Assembly: GCA_966248875.1 (NCBI GenBank)
Contig: CBINBI010000010.1
Coordinates: forward strand, 4,148 to 68,147
DNA: 64,000 bases
Reading direction: 5' to 3'
Source: Dokdonella_A sp966248875
GTDB lineage: Bacteria > Pseudomonadota > Gammaproteobacteria > Xanthomonadales > Rhodanobacteraceae
The position numbers and the translations under genes were made by a program. Positions 17,638-28,314 of the stretch are shown piece after piece. Under the pieces are notes generated by a model. The model saw only the letters and a list, made by a program, of their open reading frames with translations. It did not search any database and was not told where the DNA came from. Every line of letters begins with the position of its first letter. Within the stretch, counting starts at the first letter, position 1.

Positions 17638-18330
17638 TCAACCGGCGAGCGCCCAGTCGGCCGCGTCCTCCGCGTGAATGCGGGCAGTGTCGAACACGGG
17701 CACGTTCGTGTCGTCGGCGCCGACCAGAAGGCCGATCTCGGTGCAGCCGAGGATGAGCCCTTCGGCGCCACAAGCGACGAGCCGGGCCATGATCTCGCGG
17801 TACGTCGCGGCCGACGATTCGCGGATCGCGCCGAGGCAGAGCTCTTCGTAGATGATGCGATGGATCTCGGCGCGCTCGCTGGCGTCGGGCACGAGCACCG
17901 TCAGGCCGTTTTGTTCGAGCCGGCCGCGGTAGAAGTCCTGTTCCATCGTGAAGCGTGTAGCGAGGAGGCCGACCTTCTCGCGGCCGCTCGCGCGGATGCG
18001 CCGCGCGGTCGCGTCGGCGATGTGCAGCGCCGGAATGCCGATCGCGGCCTCGATCGCGTCGAGGACGCGGTGCATCGTGTTGGTGCAGAGCACGAGCGCT
18101 TCGGCACCGGCGCGCTCGAGCGCCTGCGCCGCATCGGCGAGCACGCGCCCCGCCGTCGCCCAGTCACCGACATGCTGCAGCCGCTCGATCTCGGCGAAAT
18201 CGACGCTGTAGAGCACTAGCTTCGCCGAGTGCAATCCGCCGAGCTTTTCGCGCACGCGCTCGTTGACGATGCGGTAGTACGGCAGCGTCGATTCGAAGCT
18301 CATCCCGCCGAGGAGTCCGAGGGTGCGCAT
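17638..18330 (-). CDS. ygeA: YgeA-type broad-specificity amino-acid racemase
   Basis: A 230-residue PLP-independent racemase of the aspartate/glutamate racemase superfamily. It aligns closely with E. coli YgeA as recalled: MRTLGLLGGMSFESTLPYYR, LGGLHSAKLVLYSVDFAEIE, LCTNTMH with the first catalytic Cys, RFTMEQDFYRGRL, ILGCTEIGLLV with the second catalytic Cys, and PVFDTARIHAEDA. YgeA proteins racemise several amino acids such as homoserine; the exact substrate here is not shown by sequence. Both catalytic cysteines are present. Confidence 0.9.
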   Translation of the reverse strand: MRTLGLLGGMSFESTLPYYRIVNERVREKLGGLHSAKLVLYSVDFAEIERLQHVGDWATAGRVLADAAQALERAGAEALVLCTNTMHRVLDAIEAAIGIPALHIADATARRIRASGREKVGLLATRFTMEQDFYRGRLEQNGLTVLVPDASERAEIHRIIYEELCLGAIRESSAATYREIMARLVACGAEGLILGCTEIGLLVGADDTNVPVFDTARIHAEDAADWALAG

Positions 18331-18339
18331 GCGCGTCCA

Positions 18340-18744
18340 TCACTCCGCTTCGACGACGATGCCGAGCTTGCGGGCGAGACCGGCCAGTGTCCTGTCGAAC
18401 GTCAACAGCGTCGATCCGGTGCGCCGCGCCGTGACGAGATACAGCGAATCGTAGACGGGGTGTCGCAACTGCGAAGCAAGCAGCATCGCTTCGGGAAAGA
18501 GATCCGCGCTGTCCACGGCACGGTCGACCAACGCCGATGCATCCCGATGCATCGCGATCGCGTCGGCTTCGGTGAGGTGATGGGTCCTGACGTACTTCCA
18601 GAGCGCGTTGGCTGTTTCGACGACGAAGAGCGACGGCGCATAGACCGCATCCGCGGCCGACAACCGATCGAGCAAGACCGCATGGGCGACTGCGTCCCGC
18701 ACGATTCGTACGGCCACGGACGCGTCGATGGTCAACGCCGCCAT
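18340..18744 (-). CDS. vapC: VapC-type PIN-domain ribonuclease toxin
   Basis: A 134-residue PIN-domain toxin expected to cleave RNA. The acidic active-site residues are all visible: Asp in LTIDASVAV, Glu in FVVETANALW, Asp in HPVYDSLYLVTA, and Asp in LLTFDRTLA. The ATG shares one base with the antitoxin stop (TGATG), the usual arrangement for coupled toxin-antitoxin genes. No lesion is seen, in contrast to the HicBA remnant 10 kb away. Confidence 0.88.
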   Translation of the reverse strand: MAALTIDASVAVRIVRDAVAHAVLLDRLSAADAVYAPSLFVVETANALWKYVRTHHLTEADAIAMHRDASALVDRAVDSADLFPEAMLLASQLRHPVYDSLYLVTARRTGSTLLTFDRTLAGLARKLGIVVEAE

Positions 18745-18989
18745 CAGCGATCCCTGTCTTCGCGAACCAGGGCCTCGGGAGTCGGCACGCGCTTCTTGCG
18801 CATGGGCAGGATCGGCGGCGTCCTGCGCAATCGATCGATCGTTGCATGGCGGGCGCTGACGTCGAGACCTTGCGCCTTGCGCAGCTCGACGATCGCCTGC
18901 TGCGCGATGCTGCGGTGGCTGCGCTCGGCTTCACGCCGAAGCTCGGCGTAGAGGTCGTCCGGGAGATCTCGGATCTGAAGGATGGCCAT
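18744..18989 (-). CDS. vapB: FitA-like ribbon-helix-helix antitoxin of the VapC toxin
   Basis: An 81-residue antitoxin. The N-terminal ribbon-helix-helix (AILQIRDLPDDLYAELRREA, then HRSIAQQAIVELR) resembles FitA/VapB DNA-binding domains, and the C-terminal half is basic and presumably wraps the toxin. ATG 18989 is chosen over an in-frame ATG at 19025 because it gives the family N-terminus and leaves the palindromic operator in untranslated DNA. It overlaps vapC by one base. Confidence 0.82.
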   Translation of the reverse strand: MAILQIRDLPDDLYAELRREAERSHRSIAQQAIVELRKAQGLDVSARHATIDRLRRTPPILPMRKKRVPTPEALVREDRDR

Positions 18990-18999
18990 GGCGGAGTTC

Positions 19000-19027
19000 G
19001 CATGCGTTATGCATGCATAATGCATGC
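19000..19027. promoter_or_regulatory. Palindromic operator upstream of vapBC
   Basis: A 28-bp inverted repeat with a single mismatched pair lies 10 nt upstream of the vapB start. It is built from GCATGC/TTATGCATGCATAA-type sequence and is far more AT-rich than its surroundings. Ribbon-helix-helix antitoxins repress their own operons through such palindromes, so this is probably the VapBC autoregulatory site, overlapping or adjoining the promoter. Confidence 0.7.
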
Positions 19028-19119
19028 GGCCATCCCGTCTTTCAAGCTATCCGCCGTCGCGCCCCCGTCGCAGAGAAATAAGGGACGTCAACCCGCCGCT
19101 TTTTCTGCCATCGAAGAAT

Positions 19120-19137
19120 GGTGGGCCGAGGCCCACC
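19120..19137. repeat. GGTGGGCCGAGGCCCACC palindromic repeat, copy 1
   Basis: A near-perfect hairpin directly beyond the lpdA stop, followed on the plus strand by a T-rich run. Related copies lie at 41723-41744 and 44391-44408. It could end transcription running in the plus direction, or stabilise the 3' end of the aceF-lpdA mRNA. Confidence 0.6.
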
Positions 19138-19138
19138 C

Positions 19139-20932
19139 CTATTTTTTCTTCGGCACGTAAAGATCGGTCACCGTGCCTTCGTACACCTCGGCCGCCATGC
19201 CGACGGATTCGCTGAGCGTCGGATGCGGATGGATGGTGAGGCCGATGTCGGCGGCTTCGGCGCCCATTTCGATCGCGAGCGCGATTTCGGAGATCAGATC
19301 ACCCGCGTTAGGCGCGACGATGCCGCCGCCGATGACGCGGTGCGTCGCCTCGTCGAAGATCAGCTTGGTGAAGCCTTCGGTGCGTCCGATGCCGACCGCG
19401 CGGCCGGACGCCGCGTGCGGGAACTTGCCGACGCCGTACGCGATGCCCTGCTTCTTCGCTTCGGACTCGGTGACGCCCACCCAGGCGATCTCGGGATCGG
19501 TGTACGCGACGCTCGGCACGACGCGCGCGACGAACTCGCTCTTCTGCCCGGCCGCGACTTCGGCGGCGACCTTGCCTTCGTGCGTCGCCTTGTGCGCGAG
19601 CATCGGCTGGCCGACGAGATCGCCGATCGCGAAGATGTGCGGCACGTTGGTGCGCATCTGCCGGTCGACGGGGATGAATCCGCGCTCGGTAACGACGACG
19701 CCGGCCTTGTCGGCGCCGATCGTGTTGCCGTTCGCACTCCGGCCCACCGCGACGAGCACGCGGTCGTAAAGCCGCGGCTCCGGTGCCTTCTCGCCTTCGA
19801 ACGTCGCGCGCAAACCCTGTTTCGTGGCTTCGATCTTCGCGACCTTCACCTTGAGGTGGATGCCGGCATAACGTTTCGACAAACGCTGCTGCAGCGGACG
19901 CACGAGATCGGGATCGGCGCCCGGCATCAGCTGATCCAGGAGCTCGACGACGGTGACCTCGCTGCCGAGCGCGTCGAACACGCAGGCCATCTCGAGGCCG
20001 ATGATGCCGCCGCCGACAACGAGCAGTTTCTTGGGGATTTCCGCAAGCTCGAGCGCGTCGGTCGAGTCCATCATGCGCTCGTCGTCCCACGGAAAGCCCG
20101 GCAGCTTCACTGGCTGCGAGCCGGCCGCGATGATTGCCTTCTCGAAGCGCACGAGCTTCGTGCCGTCCCTGGTCTCCACTTCGATCTCGTGCGGCGAAAC
20201 GAACGTGCCGGTGCCGGTGACGACCGTGACCTTGCGCTGCTTCGACATCCCGGCGAGGCCGGAATTCATCTGCGCAACGACCTTGTCCTTGTAGGCGCGG
20301 AGCTTCGCGAGATCGATCTTCGGCTCGCCGTAGTCGATGCCGTACTCTTTCGCGTGCGCCGCTTCGTCGATGACGCGCGCAGCGTGCAGCAACGCCTTTG
20401 ACGGGATGCAGCCGACGTTGAGGCAGACGCCGCCAAGCGCCGGGTAGCGTTCGATCAGGACGGTGTTCAGGCCGAGGTCGGCGGCGCGGAACGCCGCCGT
20501 ATAGCCGCCGGGACCGGAGCCGAGCACGACGACCTGGCACTCGATATCGGCCTTTCCCCCTCTCGCGCTTGCGGGAGAGGGCTGGGGTGAGGGCGGCACT
20601 CGCAATGGCGCCGCACGATTGCCCTCAGCCGCCGCGCGTTGCGCGGCGGCCTCTCCCGCTTGAGGCAAAGGCGACGGCGATGCGCCCGCGTCGGATGTCT
20701 CGACGATCGCGACGACGTCGCCTTCCGACACCGTGTCGTTGAGCTTGACGCGCACTTCCTTCACGACGCCCGCGACGCTGGACGGTACCTCCATCGTCGC
20801 CTTGTCCGATTCGAGCGTGACGAGCCCCTGATCCTTCGCGACCGCGTCGCCCGGCTTCACCAGCACCTCGATGACCGGCACGTCGGAGTAATTGCCGATG
20901 TCCGGAACCTTGACCTCGATCGTGTTCGCCAT
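19139..20932 (-). CDS. lpdA: Dihydrolipoyl dehydrogenase (E3) with N-terminal lipoyl domain
   Basis: The FAD-containing E3 subunit that reoxidises dihydrolipoyl groups of pyruvate dehydrogenase. This 597-residue form carries an extra lipoyl domain (residues 1-80, lipoyl Lys in ESDKATMEVP). A Pro/Ala-rich linker (about 82-128) comes next, then the flavoprotein: GSGPGGYTAAFRAADLG for FAD, the redox disulfide in GGVCLNVGCIPSKALLHAA, VVGGGIIGLEMA for NAD, and a C-terminal HPHPTLSE with the catalytic His. It starts 15 nt after aceF with a GGGAGG site. The linker DNA consists largely of palindromic intergenic-type repeats. Confidence 0.95.
   Translation of the reverse strand: MANTIEVKVPDIGNYSDVPVIEVLVKPGDAVAKDQGLVTLESDKATMEVPSSVAGVVKEVRVKLNDTVSEGDVVAIVETSDAGASPSPLPQAGEAAAQRAAAEGNRAAPLRVPPSPQPSPASARGGKADIECQVVVLGSGPGGYTAAFRAADLGLNTVLIERYPALGGVCLNVGCIPSKALLHAARVIDEAAHAKEYGIDYGEPKIDLAKLRAYKDKVVAQMNSGLAGMSKQRKVTVVTGTGTFVSPHEIEVETRDGTKLVRFEKAIIAAGSQPVKLPGFPWDDERMMDSTDALELAEIPKKLLVVGGGIIGLEMACVFDALGSEVTVVELLDQLMPGADPDLVRPLQQRLSKRYAGIHLKVKVAKIEATKQGLRATFEGEKAPEPRLYDRVLVAVGRSANGNTIGADKAGVVVTERGFIPVDRQMRTNVPHIFAIGDLVGQPMLAHKATHEGKVAAEVAAGQKSEFVARVVPSVAYTDPEIAWVGVTESEAKKQGIAYGVGKFPHAASGRAVGIGRTEGFTKLIFDEATHRVIGGGIVAPNAGDLISEIALAIEMGAEAADIGLTIHPHPTLSESVGMAAEVYEGTVTDLYVPKKK
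20556..20672. repeat. Palindromic intergenic-type repeats inside the lpdA linker
   Basis: Within the lpdA linker coding region, GCGGGAGAGGGCTGGGGTGA and neighbouring CCCTCTC/CTCTCCCGC arms form the REP-like element common between genes. A second CTCTCCCGCTT arm follows at 20651-20661, next to a GCCGCCGCGC/GCGCGGCGGC palindrome (20628-20650). The reading frame passes through without stops and encodes the Pro/Ala/Ser-rich linker. A related element is in the aceF linker. Confidence 0.7.
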
Positions 20933-20947
20933 CGTCGCCTCCCTGCG

Positions 20948-22369
20948 TTACAGCAGCACGCGCCGCATGTCGGCGAGCACTTCGGCGAGATACGCCGCGA
21001 AGCGGGCCGCCGCGGCGCCGTCGATGACGCGGTGATCGTAGGAAAGCGACAAGGGCAGGATCAGCCGCGGCTGGAACGCCTTGCCGTCCCAGACCGGCTT
21101 CATGTGCGAGCGCGACACGCCGAGTATCGCGACTTCGGGCGCGTTGACGATCGGTGTGAACGAGGTGCCGCCGATGCCTCCGAGCGAGGAAATCGAGAAG
21201 CAGCCGCCGGACATTTCGGCCGGGCCGAGCTTGCCTTCGCGCGCCTTCTTCGCGAGCGCGGCGGTTTCCTGCGCGATCTCGATGACGCCCTTCTTGTCCG
21301 CGTCGCGCAGCACCGGCACGACCAGGCCGTTGGGCGTGTCGGCGGCGAAGCCGATGTGGAAGTATTTCTTGAGGACGAGATTCTCGCCGCTCGCATCGAG
21401 CGAGGCGTTGAAATCCGGATACTTCCGGAGCGCGGCGACGACCGCCTTGATCAGGAACGCAAGCATCGTGAGCTTGATGCCGGCCTTCTCGTTCTCCTTG
21501 TTGAGCTGCACGCGCAGCGCTTCGAGCTCGGTGACGTCGGCGTCCTCGTGCTGCGTCACGTGCGGGATCATGGCCCAGTTGCGCGCGAGGTTCGCGCCGG
21601 AGATCTTCTTGATCTTCGACAGCGGCCGCGTTTCGATCTCGCCGAACTTGGCGAAATCGACGCTCGGCCACGGCAGCAGGTTGAGCCCGCCGCCGGCCGC
21701 GCCGCCCGCCGCGGATCGCGACGCCTGCCCGCTGAGCACGGATTTCACATAGGCCCGCACGTCCGCCTTGGTGATGCGGCCCTTGCGCTCGCTGCCCTTG
21801 ACGAGATTGAGATCGACGCCGAGTTCGCGCGCGATCAGCCGCACGGCCGGGCTTGCGTACAGCACCTTGTCCGGCATCACCGTGCTCGCATCGAACGGCA
21901 CGGGGGGCGTGCGCGGGCCGGCCGCTTCGGGATCGACGCCGGGACGCGTGTCGGTGATCGGCTGCGCGATCGCCGGCGGTGGTGCCGCGGCACCGGATTG
22001 CGCCGGAGGCGGCTCGGACGACGCACGCTCGCCTGCCGAAGCCTCCGTTCCGCTGGCGGGAGAGGGTTGCAGTGAAGACGGCACTCGAGGCGGCTCCTCT
22101 GCCGCGCTCGGGGCAGGCGCAGCCGTCGCTTCGCCGGCTTCGATCACCGCGACCACGGTGCCCTCGGACACCTCGTCGCCGACCTTGACCTTCACTTCCG
22201 TGACGACGCCGTCGAACGGCGACGGCACTTCCATCGTCGCCTTGTCCGATTCCAGGGTGACGAGCCCCTGGTCCTTGCTCACGGCGTCGCCCGCCTTCAC
22301 CAGTACCTCGATGACCGGCACATTCGTGTAGTTGCCGATATCCGGCACCTTGGCTTCGCGCGTCGCCAT
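20948..22369 (-). CDS. aceF: Dihydrolipoyllysine-residue acetyltransferase (E2 of pyruvate dehydrogenase)
   Basis: The core E2 subunit, which transfers acetyl groups from lipoyl arms to CoA. It has 473 residues: a single lipoyl domain (1-80, Lys in ESDKATMEVP), a Pro/Ala linker, a peripheral subunit-binding domain (ASPAVRLIARELGVDLNLVK, about 170-210), and the catalytic domain ending with LSYDHRVIDGAAAARF, which contains the HxxxDG active site. E. coli AceF has three lipoyl domains, so this is a short form. AGGAGG precedes the ATG. It is transcribed with lpdA and divergent from a Ser/Thr kinase gene. Confidence 0.95.
   Translation of the reverse strand: MATREAKVPDIGNYTNVPVIEVLVKAGDAVSKDQGLVTLESDKATMEVPSPFDGVVTEVKVKVGDEVSEGTVVAVIEAGEATAAPAPSAAEEPPRVPSSLQPSPASGTEASAGERASSEPPPAQSGAAAPPPAIAQPITDTRPGVDPEAAGPRTPPVPFDASTVMPDKVLYASPAVRLIARELGVDLNLVKGSERKGRITKADVRAYVKSVLSGQASRSAAGGAAGGGLNLLPWPSVDFAKFGEIETRPLSKIKKISGANLARNWAMIPHVTQHEDADVTELEALRVQLNKENEKAGIKLTMLAFLIKAVVAALRKYPDFNASLDASGENLVLKKYFHIGFAADTPNGLVVPVLRDADKKGVIEIAQETAALAKKAREGKLGPAEMSGGCFSISSLGGIGGTSFTPIVNAPEVAILGVSRSHMKPVWDGKAFQPRLILPLSLSYDHRVIDGAAAARFAAYLAEVLADMRRVLL
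22050..22093. repeat. Palindromic-type repeat inside the aceF linker
   Basis: CTGGCGGGAGAGGGTTGCAG and the following GTGAAGACGGCACTCG match the lpdA-linker element at about 27 of 32 positions. It is translated in the same frame as in lpdA, giving a similar peptide (RVPSSLQPSPAS here, RVPPSPQPSPAS in lpdA). Confidence 0.65.
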
Positions 22370-22601
22370 GCAGCCTCCTGGGAAATCATCGGGTCGCGCG
22401 ATGCGCGACGACCGTTGCGAGCTCCCGACGCGGCGCTGCTATCCGGCGCGGCACCGGGCCCGTAATGATCGCCGATTTGTGCGACGGCCGTCATGTCGGC
22501 GCTGCGCGCGCGCGGCTCGGCGCCGGCGCGGATGGCGCTTCCGGCGATGGCCACTTGCCTCGCCGCTGCGCGCAGTCTGTAATGCCGCCGGGGGAAATCT
22601 A

Positions 22602-25013
<2,412 letters not shown>

Positions 25014-25023
25014 CGGAGACCCT

Positions 25024-25041
25024 TCTCCCGCGCGCGGGAGA
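25024..25041. repeat. TCTCCCGCG/CGCGGGAGA palindrome
   Basis: A perfect 18-bp palindrome immediately after the kinase stop and before the convergent DUF2884 stop. It belongs to the same CTCTCCCGC family as the elements in the lpdA linker and at 49144 and 62359. Confidence 0.55.
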
Positions 25042-25065
25042 GGCGATGCGCCGTCGCGCGTCGGC

Positions 25066-25818
25066 TCAGTGCACGCGCACGAGATCGAGCCGGCTGCCGT
25101 CGGCGAGGCGCAGGTCGAGGTCGGACTGCATGCGCTCGAGGGCGTGAAGTCTCGGACAGATGCCCGAGGCGCGGCGTTCGAGCGCGGTGGACTGCTTTTC
25201 GATCGCGTGCTCTACGCTTTTCTCGATGCTGTCTGCCCGCGCCTCGAGCTCGGCCGCCGCGGCCTCGTCGCCCGTGAAGGCGACCTTGAGCGCCGTTGCG
25301 GTGACGTTGCCGATGATCTCGGGCACGACTGCCTCGACCGTGCTGTCGACCAGGCGGTCGATGTCGGCGTCCTGCCAGTGATCGAAGCTGTCCGTCTCGG
25401 CGATCTTGCGGTCGATCTCACGGCCGAGCCGCGCGATCCGCTCGGCGCTTGCGCGCGCGGAGTCGCCGTCGCGCGCGAAGGTGGCAGCGACCTGGCCCAC
25501 CGCGGTGAACGCGATGGCGACAGCGTCGTGCGCGATGCCCTTGACCTCCGGCACCAGCGAGCGCACATCGCGCTCGGCTTCGCGCAGGCGCTCCCTGTCC
25601 GCCTCGCTCGTCGCGACGAGCTTGCCGTCGATGCGCAGCGTGCCGTCGGCGATCTCGACTTCAGTCGGCGCGCCGTGCTCACGCTTGAACACGAGCCGAT
25701 CGGGCTTGACCGAAAGCGAGTAATCGCTGTGCACGCTGCAGTCGCCGATGTGCGTGTGCGCAAGCGCCGGGACGGACACGGCGGCGCCGAGCGCGAGCGC
25801 GAGAAGCATCGTCTTCAT
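25066..25818 (-). CDS. DUF2884 (YggN-like) periplasmic protein
   Basis: A 250-residue exported protein with a signal peptide ending ALA (residues 1-20). It resembles E. coli YggN in layout: an N-terminal SVKPDRLVFK/IDGKLV strand region, a long helical middle (DRERLREAERDVRSLVPEV, FDHWQDADIDRLVDS), and a C-terminal SGICPRLHALERMQSDL with a conserved Cys. The function of the family is unknown. It stands alone, facing the kinase gene. Confidence 0.7.
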   Translation of the reverse strand: MKTMLLALALGAAVSVPALAHTHIGDCSVHSDYSLSVKPDRLVFKREHGAPTEVEIADGTLRIDGKLVATSEADRERLREAERDVRSLVPEVKGIAHDAVAIAFTAVGQVAATFARDGDSARASAERIARLGREIDRKIAETDSFDHWQDADIDRLVDSTVEAVVPEIIGNVTATALKVAFTGDEAAAAELEARADSIEKSVEHAIEKQSTALERRASGICPRLHALERMQSDLDLRLADGSRLDLVRVH

Positions 25819-25862
25819 GAGTCATCCTCCGGTCGTGGCCGAGATTCGATGCGGAAGATGCC

Positions 25863-25911
25863 GCGCGGGTTTAGACCCCGCGTGTGCCGGGCGTCGGGGT
25901 GACGCCCGGCA
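25863..25911. terminator. Two GC-rich hairpins downstream of aqpZ
   Basis: GCGGG-TTTAGA-CCCCGC (about 25865-25882) and the 11-bp perfect stem TGCCGGGCGTC/GACGCCCGGCA with a 5-nt loop (25885-25911) lie between the aqpZ stop and the DUF2884 start. Neither has a strong U-run, so they may be mRNA-stabilising hairpins rather than intrinsic terminators. Confidence 0.45.
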
Positions 25912-25944
25912 CGGTGCCGCAAGTCATGCTGCGGCGGGCGCGCG

Positions 25945-26661
25945 TCAGCGGCCCTTGACCGGCGGCTCGTCGTCACCGAACAGGGTGCGGAATGCGAAGC
26001 CGCCGATCGCCCCGCCGACGATCGGCGCGAGCCAGAACAGCCACAGCTGCGACAGCGCCCAGCTGCCCTGGAAGATGGCGACACCGGTCGAGCGCGCCGG
26101 GTTCACGGACGTGTTCGTCACCGGGATGCTGATCAGGTGAATCAGCGTCAGCGCGAAGCCGATCGCGATCGGCGCGAAGCCGGCCGGCGCGCGGCCGTGC
26201 GTCGAGCCCATGATGACCATCACGAAGAAGAAGGTCATGACGAGCTCCGTGACCAGCGCCGCCTGGAACGAGTAGCCACCCGGCGAATGCTCGCCGTAAC
26301 CGTTCGAGGCGAAGCCGGCCGAAGCGTCGAAGCCGCTTTTGCCGCTGGCGATGAGGTACAGCACGGCGCCGGCCGCGATCGCGCCGACGACCTGGGCGAC
26401 GATGTAGGGAACGAGATCCTTCGCCGGGAAACGGCCGCCGGCGACGAGGCCGACCGACACAGCCGGATTGAAGTGGGCGCCCGAGACGTGGCCGACCGCA
26501 TATGCCATGGTCAGCACGGTCAGGCCGAAGGCGAGCGCAACGCCCGCGTAGCCGATGCCGAGATCCGGCACCGCCGCCGCCAGCACGGCGCTGCCGCAGC
26601 CGCCCATGACCAGCCAGAACGTGCCGAAGAATTCCGCGCCCAGACGCTTGCCGATGCTCAT
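25945..26661 (-). CDS. aqpZ: Aquaporin Z-type water channel
   Basis: A 238-residue six-helix major intrinsic protein forming a water pore in the inner membrane. Both half-helix motifs are present: GAHFNPAVSVG and NTSVNPARSTG. The Arg next to the second NPA and the overall spacing match AqpZ rather than the glycerol facilitator GlpF. GGAGGA lies upstream of the ATG. The gene is monocistronic by context. Confidence 0.92.
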   Translation of the reverse strand: MSIGKRLGAEFFGTFWLVMGGCGSAVLAAAVPDLGIGYAGVALAFGLTVLTMAYAVGHVSGAHFNPAVSVGLVAGGRFPAKDLVPYIVAQVVGAIAAGAVLYLIASGKSGFDASAGFASNGYGEHSPGGYSFQAALVTELVMTFFFVMVIMGSTHGRAPAGFAPIAIGFALTLIHLISIPVTNTSVNPARSTGVAIFQGSWALSQLWLFWLAPIVGGAIGGFAFRTLFGDDEPPVKGR

Positions 26662-26802
26662 CGTTCATTCCTCCGATTGGTGGATACGACGATTTCGATG
26701 CGGGCGCGTTCGGCGGACCGTGCCCGGAAATACGCGCGGGGCGGCCGCTCGCACAGCACGCCGCGCACGCGGATCATACGCGCGTGCCGCGACCGAGCGG
26801 CG

Positions 26803-28131
26803 TCACTCGGACGGAGCGGCGGCGGCCGCGGGCTGATGCTCCTTGAGCCAGATCATCGAGCGCCGTACGCGGTCGTAGCCGCTCGGATGGTCGTAGAACA
26901 CGATCTCCTCGAGCGGGCCGGGACGCAGCTTGCGATACGTGCTGAGGCGCATGGCCGCCATCGCAAAACCCTGCGGTTCCCCGGCCGCGTTGAGACCGAA
27001 TGCGTCCGCCTCGGCCTCGGCCTGCCGCACGATCGAATTCGTCAGCGGCGTCGCCAGCAGGAAGAACAGCGAGAAGATCGCAAGCGCGAGCGGCAGCGCG
27101 GCGGGATCGGTGCGCCCCTCAAGGCGAAGCCGCGAGCCCCAGCGCGCGAGCGCCCAGTTCATCGTGCGGTGGACGACCCAGAGCCCGAACGCGATGACGA
27201 GCGTCAGGTACACCGTCAGCCGGAGCCCGTGATTCAGCACGTAGTGGCCCATCTCGTGGCCCATGACCGCCTTGATCTCCGGGAGCGAGGTCTTGTCCAG
27301 CAGGTTGTCGTTGAGCGCGACGCGCGACGTACCGAGGAAGCCCGAGACGTTCGCGCTGATGCGCGTGGTCTGGCGCGAGGCGTCGAACTCGACGACGTTG
27401 TCGGTCGGAATCTGGTTCGCGCGGGCGAGCGAGAGCACGGCCTCGCGCACGGCGCCTTCGCGCAGCGGCTTGTAGTCGTTGAACAGCGGATCGATGAAGA
27501 CGGGCGCCAGCATGAGCACGAACAGGATCAGCACGAACGCGCCGCCGCTTGCCCAGATCCACCAGCGCTCGCCGGCGCGCCGCACGGCTGCATAGACCAG
27601 CGCGATCACGACCGGCAGCAGGATCAGGCTGACCACAAGCCCCTTCAGCTGATCGCCGAACCAGCCGCCGAACGACTGCGTGGCCAGGCCGTACTGGTGC
27701 TCGCGCACGAAGCCCGCGTAGATCGAGAGCGGCAGCGACAGCACGAAGCCGGCGAGCACCCAGAGCGCCGCGTAGATCAGCGTCTGCAGCCACGGGCGAC
27801 GGGAGACGCGGCGGCCGACGTCGCGCATCCAGCGCGAAAGGCCCGTGCAGAGGAACACGGCCGCGACGCCGAGGCCGTAGAGGAAGCCCCAGAGCTGCAG
27901 CCAGTAACCGCCTTCGAAATACGCATCGGACAGCGCGCGCTGTTCCGGCGAAAGCAGCGCGAGATACGCATCGGTCGCGCGATCGACATCGAAATCCGGG
28001 CCGGGCTGGGCGCCTTCCGGCACGTGCAGGCCGGGCGGCAGGTCGCGAACGATGGACGAGGCCGCGTGCGCGTGGTGGAACACGGCGAGCACGAGAACGA
28101 GACAGACGATACCGCGCACGATCGCATTCAT
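26803..28131 (-). CDS. M48-family (Ste24/CAAX-protease-like) membrane metallopeptidase
   Basis: A 442-residue zinc protease of the M48 family. The zinc site is in AVMGHEMGHYVLNH (HExxH) with a downstream EAEADAFGL Glu ligand. Several membrane helices precede the active site, as in Ste24-type CAAX proteases, and the first hydrophobic segment (about 5-24) could act as signal or anchor. ATG 28131 is chosen for its GGAGGGG ribosome site; an upstream ATG 23 codons earlier lacks one. Bacterial Ste24-like proteins are membrane proteases, usually not linked to prenylation. Confidence 0.87.
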   Translation of the reverse strand: MNAIVRGIVCLVLVLAVFHHAHAASSIVRDLPPGLHVPEGAQPGPDFDVDRATDAYLALLSPEQRALSDAYFEGGYWLQLWGFLYGLGVAAVFLCTGLSRWMRDVGRRVSRRPWLQTLIYAALWVLAGFVLSLPLSIYAGFVREHQYGLATQSFGGWFGDQLKGLVVSLILLPVVIALVYAAVRRAGERWWIWASGGAFVLILFVLMLAPVFIDPLFNDYKPLREGAVREAVLSLARANQIPTDNVVEFDASRQTTRISANVSGFLGTSRVALNDNLLDKTSLPEIKAVMGHEMGHYVLNHGLRLTVYLTLVIAFGLWVVHRTMNWALARWGSRLRLEGRTDPAALPLALAIFSLFFLLATPLTNSIVRQAEAEADAFGLNAAGEPQGFAMAAMRLSTYRKLRPGPLEEIVFYDHPSGYDRVRRSMIWLKEHQPAAAAAPSE

Positions 28132-28264
28132 GCGTTCCCCTCCGGTCATGAGCCCCTGCCGACGGCGGAGAGCTTCGCCCCCGCGCGGTGCCGGCGTCAA
28201 TCCGTCAGCGATGGGCGTGATTGCGGCAGCGAGTAGCGGCGCAGCGCGAGAAAGGCGCGCATGA

Positions 28265-28298
28265 AAAAGGCCGCGGCGATGACGCTCCGCGGCCTTTT
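28265..28298 (-). terminator. Rho-independent terminator
   Basis: A perfect 12-bp stem AAAAGGCCGCGG / CCGCGGCCTTTT with a 10-nt loop, 17 nt beyond the stop of the UGA-interrupted gene. It can work in both directions, since each arm ends in four A/T pairs. Confidence 0.8.
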
Positions 28299-28314
28299 CC
28301 CATTCGAGCTGTTT

